Shown here: positions 18,749-26,140 of the stretch, in pieces
Layout of the letters: every line of letters begins with the position of its first letter
How positions within the stretch are numbered: position 1 is the first letter of the stretch
NCBI GenBank assembly: GCA_028870355.1
Contig: JAGWPU010000113.1
Coordinates: forward strand, 1-38,360
Source: Gammaproteobacteria bacterium
GTDB lineage: Bacteria > Pseudomonadota > Gammaproteobacteria > Steroidobacterales > Steroidobacteraceae
Length of the DNA: 38,360 bases
Direction: 5' to 3'
Program-made: the position numbers and the translations under genes
Notes under the pieces: model-generated
Databases searched by the model: none
What the model saw: only the letters and a program-made list of their open reading frames with translations
What the model was told of the DNA's origin: nothing

Positions 18749-19889
18749 CCCCGTAGATCAGGAACGCGAGCGCCCACAGGAACGCCGCGGCGCCCACGAG
18801 CCACTCGGGCCCGTGCGACAGCGCGAACGCGACCCGGAGGATCGCGGCGATCGGCAGCAGGGCGTACGCGAAGCGCATCATCCGATCCGCGCGGACCGCG
18901 CGGCCGGTGTGTTTCAGCGCGACGCGGGTCATCAAACCGAGCTTCAGCGTGCTGTACGCGCCGATGGTGAACGCGTGGATCGCGGCGTCCTGCCACGCGA
19001 GACGTGTCCCGGCGCACGCGCGCAGCAGGAACGAGGCGATCAGCCACAGGTACCCGAGGTGCACGCACCGCAGGATCGGGTCGCGGAACGCCCTCCAGCC
19101 GCGCCATCGGGCCCAGCGCCACGCATGGATCAGCGCGGCCGCGCTCGCGGTCAGGGTCATCCACTGCACGGGCGCGTGCAGCAGATCCGCGAGCGCGAAC
19201 GCGAGCATCGCGGCCGCGGTCGCCATTTCGATCGGCGGCGACAGCGGCTTCGACTCGATCCCGCGGGCGCGGAGCCAGCGGCGGGTGAACGCCGGAACGA
19301 ACAGGCCACCGTACAGGGTGAACAGGAACATCAGCGCATCGACCGCGAGCGCGAGCGCGCGCTCGATCTCCCCGGTCGAGCCCGAGCGCACCCCGGCGTA
19401 GAAGAGGAAGTTCGCGGCAGCGAACGCGCACAGCGGCACCGTGGTCCAGGCGAACAGCCGCTTGCGCGCGCCGCGCGTGCTGTACGCCAGCAGCAAGCCG
19501 AGCACCGGCAGCAACGCCCCGTCGCCGACGACGACCAGCGGTGCCGGCAAGTCGTGCTGGAACAGGAAACACCCGCGTCCGATCAGCCAGAGCGCCGCGA
19601 GGAGTTGCAGCGGCGCGCCGCGAATCTCGGCCGCGCCGGTCCAGCTCGGCATGGCGGTCAGCAGGATCCCGCAGACCAGCGCACCGGCGAACCCGAACAG
19701 CATCTCGTGCGCGTGCAGCGCCCACAGGGGCAGGTGCGGATCGGGGGACGGCCACCACCCGAGGCGCGCGCCGTACCACCACCCGAGCAGCGCGGGACCG
19801 TAGAATGCGGCCGCGAGGAAGAACGGCCGGAAGCCCGCGGCCCACACGGCGGCGCCCTGTGCGCGATCCGCGCCGGCGGTGTGGGTCAA
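18681..19889 (-). CDS. nnrS: NnrS-family haem-copper membrane protein
   Basis: A roughly 400-residue, very hydrophobic polytopic membrane protein with about a dozen predicted transmembrane stretches. The NnrS signatures GFRPFFLAAAFYGP near the N-terminus and HAHEMLFGFAGALVCG are present, with further conserved His/Arg-bearing loops such as AIHAFTIGAYSTLKLGLMTR. NnrS proteins are associated with nitric-oxide stress and denitrification and bind haem and copper. The start chosen is TTG at 19889, which overlaps the stop of the upstream epimerase-like gene (TTGA). A GTG about 13 codons later, just before WAAGFRPFF, is an alternative. The gene shares an operon with the VOC protein and converges on hyuB. 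Why it belongs to this island is unclear; a denitrifying host using this pathway without oxygen is one possibility. Confidence 0.8.
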   Translation of the reverse strand: MTHTAGADRAQGAAVWAAGFRPFFLAAAFYGPALLGWWYGARLGWWPSPDPHLPLWALHAHEMLFGFAGALVCGILLTAMPSWTGAAEIRGAPLQLLAALWLIGRGCFLFQHDLPAPLVVVGDGALLPVLGLLLAYSTRGARKRLFAWTTVPLCAFAAANFLFYAGVRSGSTGEIERALALAVDALMFLFTLYGGLFVPAFTRRWLRARGIESKPLSPPIEMATAAAMLAFALADLLHAPVQWMTLTASAAALIHAWRWARWRGWRAFRDPILRCVHLGYLWLIASFLLRACAGTRLAWQDAAIHAFTIGAYSTLKLGLMTRVALKHTGRAVRADRMMRFAYALLPIAAILRVAFALSHGPEWLVGAAAFLWALAFLIYGVRFAPLLVRASLPRRRAAPHPA

Positions 19890-20347
19890 CGCGCGCCCGG
19901 TGCGTCCGGTGTGCCGCGCGTGCCCGGGGTCTCCTCGAGCTCGCGCCACTTGTAGTCGATGACCTCCAGCAACACGCCGTTCATCCGGCGCGGATGAACG
20001 AACGCGAATTCGCAATCCCGGAACTGGCGCACGCCGCCGATGATCGGATAATCGTTCGCCGCGAGCTCCGTGACCGTCTGCCGCGTGTCGTCGACGTTCA
20101 GGCTGATCAGCATCACGCCCTCGCCGCGCCGCTCGATGAACTTGGCCACGTCGCCGTCCGGGGTCAAGGATTCCATGAGCTCGAACCCGACCCCGCCGAT
20201 CCAGTAACGCGCGACGCGGATCTTTTCCGGTTCGTCGACGTAGGCATCGTCCGGCGCGCTCTTGCCGAGCACCGGCTCCCAGACCTTCCGGGCGGCCTCC
20301 AGATCGCGGACCGCGATGCAAATGTGATCGATCTTGTTCGTCTTCAT
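19886..20347 (-). CDS. VOC/glyoxalase-fold protein resembling methylmalonyl-CoA epimerase
   Basis: A 153-residue protein of the vicinal-oxygen-chelate superfamily, closest in pattern to methylmalonyl-CoA epimerase: KIDHICIAVRDLEAARKVW at the start, ESLTPDGDVAKFIERRGEG in the middle and FVHPRRMNGVLLEVID at the end. His8 and Glu128 match metal ligands, and Glu56 takes the place of a Gln. The paired histidines of the LHH strand are missing; residues 79-80 read Met-Leu. The active site is therefore altered. A (2-aminobenzyl)malonyl-CoA or (2-aminophenyl)succinyl-CoA epimerase would fit next to the mutase pathway. ATG at 20347 starts the conserved strand and has GGGGAG upstream. The upstream region carries operator copy 3. 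Family firm; activity speculative. Confidence 0.72.
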   Translation of the reverse strand: MKTNKIDHICIAVRDLEAARKVWEPVLGKSAPDDAYVDEPEKIRVARYWIGGVGFELMESLTPDGDVAKFIERRGEGVMLISLNVDDTRQTVTELAANDYPIIGGVRQFRDCEFAFVHPRRMNGVLLEVIDYKWRELEETPGTRGTPDAPGAR

Positions 20348-20398
20348 CCGCCGCCGCTCCCCGCCCGGTCGCGCGCGATCGCGACCCACCGGATCGAG

Positions 20399-20408
20399 TG
20401 TATACGGT
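20399..20408. promoter_or_regulatory. Candidate GntR operator, copy 3 (TGTATACGGT)
   Basis: The third copy of TGYATACKGT, extended to TGTATACGGTATGC with the perfect odd palindrome ATAC-G-GTAT. It lies about 50 nt upstream of the epimerase-nnrS pair and about 60 nt upstream of the predicted gntR promoter, so it could serve both. It is the most symmetrical of the three copies. Confidence 0.5.
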
Positions 20409-20460
20409 ATGCTCTGAACCGCCTAGCGGGGTGCGCCGGTGCCGGTGGGGCCGGCGACGA

Positions 20461-20488
20461 TTGACGCGATGCATGGCCTAGATACAAT
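20461..20488 (+). promoter_or_regulatory. Predicted sigma70 promoter of the GntR gene
   Basis: TTGACG (20461-20466), a 16-nt spacer and TACAAT (20483-20488) match the sigma70 consensus at five of six positions in each box. Transcription from about 20495 would leave a leader of roughly 125 nt before the regulator's ATG at 20619. No other reading frame of note was seen in that leader. Confidence 0.6.
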
Positions 20489-20494
20489 GACTTG

Positions 20495-20507
20495 CGCTTT
20501 CAAAGCG
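20495..20507. repeat. Inverted repeat CGCTTT-C-AAAGCG at the gntR transcription start
   Basis: A perfect 6-1-6 inverted repeat lies right at the predicted start of transcription of the regulator gene. It may be an autoregulatory site or the first hairpin of the leader. It does not resemble TGYATACKGT, so a different protein or an RNA role is possible. Confidence 0.35.
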
Positions 20508-20618
20508 ACCCGGATGCGCCTGCCATCGAGAATGAGGGATGACCCCGCGCCGACGCCGTGACTGCGTCGTCACCGGGCCCGCGAGTCGCCCGGCTCGCCC
20601 GTTGAGCCAAGGATACCA

Positions 20619-21338
20619 ATGAAGCGATCGTCTCCGATCAAGAAGGAAGCGACCCTGCGCGAGCAGGTGTTTCAGGTGCTCGTCAGTGAGCTCAAGAGCG
20701 CGCGCTTCGCGCCCGGGGAGCGGATCACCGAAGAAGGGCTCGCAAAGCGGCTCGGCGTGTCCCGGACGCCGATCCGCGAGGCGCTCGGGCAGCTCACGAA
20801 GCAAGGCATCCTGCGTGCGCGCGACGGCGGCGGCTACGTGGTGCCTTCGCCGTCGATCGAGGAGATACGCCAGATCATCGCGGTGCGCCGGCTGCTCGAG
20901 CCGGCCGCGGTCCGAATGGCCGCCGGGGAGTACGGGCCGCCCGAGATCGACCGGATCTCGAAGTCGATCGATGCGGAATCGCGCGCGGCGCCGCGAGCCT
21001 CCCCCGGATTGTTCGCGAAGGCGAACGAGGACTTCCGGCACGCGATCTTCGATGCGATCTCCAACCGGGTGCTGAGCTCGGTGATCGCGCAGTTCGCGGG
21101 CCACCTGCATTTCATCCGGGGCGCGACGCTGAGCGATCTGGAATTGCGGCGCGAGATCGTGAGCCGTCAACAGGCGATCCGCGATGCGCTCGCGCGGCAC
21201 GACGCCGACCGCGCCGAAGCGTTGTGGCGTTCCTATCTCGATCTCACCGAAGCGGCGCTGACGAAGGCGATGATCGACCTCACGCGCCGCGCCACGACCT
21301 CGGCGCGCGACGCGGCCAAGGCGGCGGACGCGGCCTGA
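20619..21338 (+). CDS. GntR-family regulator with FCD domain, probable controller of the indoleacetate genes
   Basis: A 239-residue regulator. Residues 10-75 form the winged helix-turn-helix (RITEEGLAKRLGVSRTPIREAL at about 35-56, wing GGGYVVP). The rest is an all-helical FCD ligand domain with EDFRHAIFDA. Two histidines that usually complete the FCD metal site are replaced: the EHRAI-type motif reads RQQAI and the terminal RRHL-type motif reads RSYL. This suggests a metal-free, FadR-like ligand pocket, for which an acyl-CoA such as indoleacetyl-CoA would be an attractive effector (inference). A GntR regulator also accompanies the known iaa cluster. AAGGA lies a few bases before the ATG. The candidate binding sites are at 1762, 14899 and 20399. 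Confidence 0.86.
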   Translation: MKRSSPIKKEATLREQVFQVLVSELKSARFAPGERITEEGLAKRLGVSRTPIREALGQLTKQGILRARDGGGYVVPSPSIEEIRQIIAVRRLLEPAAVRMAAGEYGPPEIDRISKSIDAESRAAPRASPGLFAKANEDFRHAIFDAISNRVLSSVIAQFAGHLHFIRGATLSDLELRREIVSRQQAIRDALARHDADRAEALWRSYLDLTEAALTKAMIDLTRRATTSARDAAKAADAA

Positions 21339-21356
21339 ACGCTTCCGCGTCGCCGG

Positions 21357-21383
21357 CCGCGAGCGCGCGCCGCGCGCTCGCGG
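21357..21383. terminator. Hairpin after the GntR gene
   Basis: CCGCGAGCGCGC (21357-21368) and GCGCGCTCGCGG (21372-21383) form a perfect 12-bp stem with a 3-nt loop, 18 nt after the gntR stop and before the receptor promoter. There is no T-run, so intrinsic termination is plausible but not certain. Confidence 0.45.
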
Positions 21384-21397
21384 CGGTCGTCACCGGC

Positions 21398-21427
21398 TTG
21401 TCATCGATAATCAATATCAGGTAGATT
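21398..21427 (+). promoter_or_regulatory. Possible promoter of the TonB-dependent receptor
   Basis: TTGTCA (21398-21403), an 18-nt AT-rich spacer and TAGATT (21422-21427) form a moderate sigma70-like promoter. It lies in an AT-rich stretch that stands out from the surrounding GC-rich DNA, about 80 nt before the receptor ATG. No TGYATACKGT element is present here. Confidence 0.4.
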
Positions 21428-21508
21428 CGCGCGTAGCATCGGCGCCACTCGGGTATTCCGGGTGGCTGCGCAGGTGCGTCGATTCAAAACGGAAACCAGG
21501 GGATTCGG

Positions 21509-24500
21509 ATGCCCAACTCATTGATTTCAAAAGCGAGAATATCGAGTCTCGCAGGACTCGCGGTCGCGCTCGGCGCGTCCGCGGTAGGTGTTGCGGCCGC
21601 GCCAAACGCGGTTGCCGGCCACGCGGCGTCGGCGAACGACGCGGCGCCGAGCACGGTGTCGGTGCTGAACCAGATCGTCGTGACCGGAACCCGGATCGCG
21701 AGCCCCGGCGAGACCTCGGACAGCCCGCTGGTCTCGGTCGGCGCGTCCCAGATCGCGTCGACCGGCCAGGTCTCGCTGGATTCGGCGCTCGCGCAGATGC
21801 CGCAGTTCTCGGCGGCCCAGGGCCATGCCGAGGTCGGCGACGTGCAGGGGTCGACCGGCTTCCAGGGCGGCCAGTCCTACTCCGACCTGCGCGGCCTCGG
21901 CCCGCAGCGCACCCTGGTGCTGCTCGACGGCCAGCGCCTGGTGCCGACCAACCCGAACGGCGCGGTCGACCTCAACATCATCCCGATGGCGCTGATCAAG
22001 GGCGTCGACGTGATCACCGGCGGCGCCTCCGCGGTCTATGGCTCCGACGCGATCGCGGGCGTGGTGAATTTCCGCCTGCGCCAGCACTTCCACGGCGTGA
22101 AGGTCTCCTACCAGCACGGCGCATCGACGCACGGCGACGGCCAGGAGAACAGCGTCAGCCTCCTGCTCGGCGGCAACTTCGCGCACGACCGCGGCAACGC
22201 GGTGTTCGATCTCGAGTACAACGAGCGCGGCGGGATCACCGGCGCGAGCCGTTCGTTCTTCTCGAACATCCAGACGATGGACCGGGGCGTGCCGCGCGGT
22301 CCGGAGGCGATCTTCAACGCCGGCGAGCTCGGTGCGACGATCCCGATCTCCGCGGTCAACGGCATTCTTGCCGGCTATCCCGGCACGACGCCGCTGACCG
22401 GAACCGGCAACTATCCCGGGTACTTCGGCATCAACGGCAACGGCACGCTGTTCACCACCCGCGATCCGGGCAACTGCGTGCAGAACTACCAGGGGCCGGT
22501 GGGCCAGACGCTGGGTCTGCACATCACCCCGGATTGCACGACCGTGAAGTCCTACCTCGGACCGTACTTCGCGATCCAGGTGCCGATGCGCCGCTACAAC
22601 GTGTTCTCGCGCGTGACCTACGACGTGAACGACAAGCTGCAGGCGTACGGGCAGGTCAATTTCATGCACTCCTATGCGCAGGATCTGCAGGCCGCCTCGT
22701 ACATCGGTCCGGGCAAGTTCTTCTACATCCCGTTGAGCAATCCGTACGTCCAGAACAACGCCGCCCTGCAGCAGCTGATCAGCTCGAGCACGACCCCGGT
22801 CACCGGACCGCTGTCGGTCGAGGATTGGCTGACCGCGCTCGGGCCCCGGATCGAGACCTTCACCTACAACGACTACCAGCTCGCGGGTGGCCTGAAGGGC
22901 GGGATCGGCTCGACGGATCTGACCTGGAACGTCTACGGTTCCTATGGCCAGACCTTGTTCGACAGCGCGCAGGCGAACAACATCAACATCCCGGCGATCG
23001 AGACGATCCTGTACGGCACCGCGAACTACCAGGGCGCGAACGGCCAGGATTGCGTCGGATACGCGTGGAACCCGCTGGGGGCGCAGCCGATGAGCGCGGG
23101 CTGCCGCGCGTATGCGATCGGCACCGCGCACAACACCAACACGATCACCCAGAAGAACTTCGAAGCGGACCTCAGCGGGACCGTGATGAAGCTCGCCGAG
23201 GGGGATCTCAAGTTCGCGGTCGGTGCGGACTACCGCGGCGAGAGCTTCAGCTACAGCGCCGACCCGAGCCTGAACCCGGCGTTCAACGTGATGCCGTCGC
23301 CGCTGCCCTCCGACATCATCTCGCCGTCCTACGACCTGGTGAGCTCGACCGGCGGCACGCAGAACGTGCGCGAGGTGTACGGCGAGCTGCAGGTGCCGGT
23401 GCTGAAGGACAAGCCGTTCGCGAAGAACGTCGCGGTCGATCTCGGCGTGCGGCATTCGCAGTACGACCTGTTCGGCGGCGTCAACACCTGGAAGGCGGAC
23501 TTCCACTGGCAGACCAACAGCGCGCTGATGTTCCGCGGCAGCTTCGAGCGCGCGATCCGGGCGCCGAGCCTGCAGGAGCTCTACAACCCGATCGTGCAGG
23601 CGCAGGACTCGATCTCCGTGGATCCGTGCGAGTACAACAGCTCCTACCGGACCGGCGCCAGCGGGGCGCAGGTCGCGGCGCTGTGTGCGGCGCAGGGCGT
23701 GCCGGCGGCGGCGCTGTCGACGTTCACCTACGGCGTGAGCTCGGCCCCGGGCATCTTCCAGGGCAACTCGACGCTGCAGCCTGAAACCGCGAACACCTAC
23801 TCGCTCGGCTTCGTGCTGACGCCGAAGTTCGACTCGCCGATGGGGCGGGACCTCGGCCTGTCGGTCGACTACTACCACATCAAGCTGAGCAACGCGATCG
23901 CGGGGGTCAGCCTCGACGCGGTGCTGTCGCGCTGCTTCAACGCGGGCGGTGCGAACCCGACCTACAGCGAGAGCAACTTCTACTGCCAGCAGATCCAGCG
24001 CGACAGCAACGGCTTCATCACGCTCGGCAAGGAGTTCTCGCTGAACATCGGGTCCTACACGACCGATGGCGCCGACATCGAGGGCCACTGGGGCTTCGCG
24101 CTGCACGACCTCGGCTTGCCCGAGAACTCGGGCCGCGTGATGATCCAGTCGTACATCTCGTACCTCAACTCGTTCACCGAGACGGGCGTGCTCGGTGCCG
24201 CACCGATCAACTTCGCGGGCGGCATCGGCGACACCGGCACGGTGTTCGCGGCGAACGGGACGACGATCTCGGATCTGTCGCACCCGCACTGGAAGGCGAA
24301 CACGATGTTCGGGTACGCGATCGGCCCGGTCTCGGGCGCGCTCCACTGGCGGTTCATCAGCGCGATGAACGACCTCGGTACCCCGGGCGTTCCGCGGGTA
24401 CCGGCGTACAACTACTTCGACCTGGATGCGAACTGGCAGGTGACCGGGCAGATCAAGCTGACCGCCGGGCTCACCAACCTGTTCGACAAGGCGCCGCCGC

Positions 24501-24592
24501 TGATCGAGAGCGCGCCGATGCGCACCGATGCGGCGACCTACGACGTCGTCGGTCGGACGTACTACGTCGGGATCCAGGCCTCGATCGAGTAA
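21509..24592 (+). CDS. TonB-dependent outer-membrane receptor
   Basis: A 1027-residue TonB-dependent receptor. A signal peptide covers about residues 1-40 (basic start, then Ala/Val-rich core to ...GHAASA). A TonB-box-like NQIVVTGTRI follows near residue 55. The plug domain carries LRGLGPQRTLVLLDGQRLVP and GGASAVYGSDAIAGVVNFRL. The rest is a 22-strand beta-barrel rich in aromatic and Gly residues with typical YYHIKLSNAIAG and LTNLFDKAPP motifs. The chain ends YYVGIQASIE, lacking the usual terminal aromatic residue. The family imports large or scarce substrates across the outer membrane using TonB. It is isolated, 170 nt after gntR, and bounded by hairpins. Transport of indoleacetate or a conjugate, or of a B12 precursor, are both conceivable from context; sequence alone does not decide. 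Confidence 0.9.
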   Translation: MPNSLISKARISSLAGLAVALGASAVGVAAAPNAVAGHAASANDAAPSTVSVLNQIVVTGTRIASPGETSDSPLVSVGASQIASTGQVSLDSALAQMPQFSAAQGHAEVGDVQGSTGFQGGQSYSDLRGLGPQRTLVLLDGQRLVPTNPNGAVDLNIIPMALIKGVDVITGGASAVYGSDAIAGVVNFRLRQHFHGVKVSYQHGASTHGDGQENSVSLLLGGNFAHDRGNAVFDLEYNERGGITGASRSFFSNIQTMDRGVPRGPEAIFNAGELGATIPISAVNGILAGYPGTTPLTGTGNYPGYFGINGNGTLFTTRDPGNCVQNYQGPVGQTLGLHITPDCTTVKSYLGPYFAIQVPMRRYNVFSRVTYDVNDKLQAYGQVNFMHSYAQDLQAASYIGPGKFFYIPLSNPYVQNNAALQQLISSSTTPVTGPLSVEDWLTALGPRIETFTYNDYQLAGGLKGGIGSTDLTWNVYGSYGQTLFDSAQANNINIPAIETILYGTANYQGANGQDCVGYAWNPLGAQPMSAGCRAYAIGTAHNTNTITQKNFEADLSGTVMKLAEGDLKFAVGADYRGESFSYSADPSLNPAFNVMPSPLPSDIISPSYDLVSSTGGTQNVREVYGELQVPVLKDKPFAKNVAVDLGVRHSQYDLFGGVNTWKADFHWQTNSALMFRGSFERAIRAPSLQELYNPIVQAQDSISVDPCEYNSSYRTGASGAQVAALCAAQGVPAAALSTFTYGVSSAPGIFQGNSTLQPETANTYSLGFVLTPKFDSPMGRDLGLSVDYYHIKLSNAIAGVSLDAVLSRCFNAGGANPTYSESNFYCQQIQRDSNGFITLGKEFSLNIGSYTTDGADIEGHWGFALHDLGLPENSGRVMIQSYISYLNSFTETGVLGAAPINFAGGIGDTGTVFAANGTTISDLSHPHWKANTMFGYAIGPVSGALHWRFISAMNDLGTPGVPRVPAYNYFDLDANWQVTGQIKLTAGLTNLFDKAPPLIESAPMRTDAATYDVVGRTYYVGIQASIE

Positions 24593-24606
24593 CGCGATGG
24601 ACGGTC

Positions 24607-24643
24607 CCGGCTCTCCGGTCACCTGGCGTGACCGGAGAGCCGG
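24607..24643. terminator. Strong bidirectional hairpin terminator
   Basis: A perfect 15-bp stem (24607-24621 with 24629-24643; arms CCGGCTCTCCGGTCA and its complement) with a 7-nt loop lies 14 nt after the receptor stop and 30 nt past the end of the convergent FAD oxidase gene. There is no clear T-tract, but stem length and position between convergent genes support a terminator. Confidence 0.65.
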
Positions 24644-24673
24644 CGCTTCCCGTCCTCGTCGGCGCGGTGCGGC

Positions 24674-26056
24674 CTACAGCACCTTCCCGGGGTTCATGAT
24701 CCCGTTCGGATCGAACACCGCCTTCACCCGGCGCATCCGCTCGAGCCGCGCCGGCGAGCCGAGCCGGTGCAAGGTGGCCTTCTTCTCGAGTCCGATGCCG
24801 TGTTCCGCGGAAAACGATCCGCCGAGTGCGGGCAGCTCGTCGGTCACGAGCGGCGCGATCTCCTCGTAACGTTCGACGATCGGCCGTTCGGCGTTCACCG
24901 TCAGGTGCAGGTTGCCGTCGCCGAGGTGCCCGATCACGTAGAGCGCGAGCGCGGGATCGTGGGACGCGAGCCGCGCGCGACAGGCGTCGACATAGGCGGG
25001 CAATGCCGCGAGCGGCACCGACACGTCGTACCACAAGCCGCCCGGGCGCTCCCGATCGACGGCCCAATCCTCGCGGATTCGCCAGAACCGCAGCCGCTGC
25101 GTGTCGTTTTGCGCGATCGCGGCGTCCGCGACCAACCCGCGGGCCAACGCGTCCTCCAGCCAGGCAATCAGCGCGGCTTCGGCCACGGCGGTTTGGGGCC
25201 GGGTGACCTCGACGAGCACCAGGTAGGGATGCGCCGCGAGTCCCATGAGTTCCGTCGCGACGGCCGCACGGCAGGCCGCCGCCGCGTGATTGCCGGACAT
25301 CAGTTCGACCGCCTGCAGGTCGAAATCCGGATGGCGCCGAGCCGCATCGCAGAGCGCCGCCGCGGCATCGAGGCTCGGGACCGCGATCAGCGCGGTCGCC
25401 GGACTGGCGCCGCGCTCGACCAGCGCGAGCGCCACCCGGGTGACCACGCCGAGCGTCCCTTCGGCGCCGATGAACAGTTGCTCGATCGCGAGTCCTTCAT
25501 TGCGCTTGCGGACGCGGCCGAGTTCGCTCAGCACCGTGCCGTCGGCCAGCACCGCTTCGAGCCCGAGCACGCGCTCGCGCATCGTGCCATGGCGGAATGC
25601 GGCGTTGCCGCCGGCATTCGTCGATACCAGCCCGCCGATCGTCGCGCCGTCGCGCGCGCCGAGATCGATGCCCGGCGCGAGGCGGTGCGCGGCGGCGCGC
25701 TCGGCGAGTGCCGCGAGCGTCACGCCCGCGCCGACGATCGCCGTGCGGCTCATGGGATCCAGCGACTCGATCTGCGAGAAGCGATCGAGCGCGACGATCA
25801 CCTCGTCGTCTCGCGATTCGGCGCCACCGGAGAGCCCCGTGCGCCCGCCCTGCGGCACGACGCCGATCCGGCGCTCGTTGCAATACGCGAGTGCGCGGGC
25901 GAGCGCATCGGTCGACCGCGGGCGCAGCATCAAGCCCGCGCCGAGATTCCTCGGATCGACGCCCGGGTCGAGCGTCGCAAGATCGGCGGCGCCACGCGCC
26001 GAGTCAGCGCCGACGATCGCGACCAGGTTCGATACGTGCTCGGGCGACAGCGGCAT
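24674..26056 (-). CDS. GlcD-type FAD-linked oxidase/D-2-hydroxyacid dehydrogenase
   Basis: A 460-residue flavoprotein of the FAD-binding type 4 / FAD-linked oxidase C family (GlcD, D-lactate and D-2-hydroxyglutarate dehydrogenases). The FAD-binding part has PQGGRTGLSGGA (68-79), NAGGNAAFRHG and FIGAEGTLGVVT. The C-terminal substrate domain has IGHLGDGNLHLTV with metal-binding type histidines, SAEHGIGLEKK and the terminal FDPNGIMNPGKVL. Such enzymes oxidise D-2-hydroxy acids to 2-oxo acids and feed electrons to ETF, cytochrome c or quinones. It is the third gene of a probable operon after the PLP enzyme and the DmdA-like protein, 84 nt downstream of the latter. The substrate is unknown. Confidence 0.85.
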   Translation of the reverse strand: MPLSPEHVSNLVAIVGADSARGAADLATLDPGVDPRNLGAGLMLRPRSTDALARALAYCNERRIGVVPQGGRTGLSGGAESRDDEVIVALDRFSQIESLDPMSRTAIVGAGVTLAALAERAAAHRLAPGIDLGARDGATIGGLVSTNAGGNAAFRHGTMRERVLGLEAVLADGTVLSELGRVRKRNEGLAIEQLFIGAEGTLGVVTRVALALVERGASPATALIAVPSLDAAAALCDAARRHPDFDLQAVELMSGNHAAAACRAAVATELMGLAAHPYLVLVEVTRPQTAVAEAALIAWLEDALARGLVADAAIAQNDTQRLRFWRIREDWAVDRERPGGLWYDVSVPLAALPAYVDACRARLASHDPALALYVIGHLGDGNLHLTVNAERPIVERYEEIAPLVTDELPALGGSFSAEHGIGLEKKATLHRLGSPARLERMRRVKAVFDPNGIMNPGKVL

Positions 26057-26140
26057 CCTCGATCCTTCGCATCGCGACCTTCACGCGCCGCGGCGGATCG
26101 ATTGTGCCGGCCTGCCGGGCCTGCGGCAAGGCGCGTGCGC

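Noticed and set aside
21527-24622. A very long open frame (over 1000 codons) antisense to the TonB-dependent receptor, and similar ones opposite the PLP enzyme (27390-29513) and across 1841-3961
   Set aside because: The receptor, PLP enzyme and fusion protein show clear family motifs. The antisense frames give Arg/Ala/Val/Asp-rich translations without any motif, as expected from GC-rich third positions.
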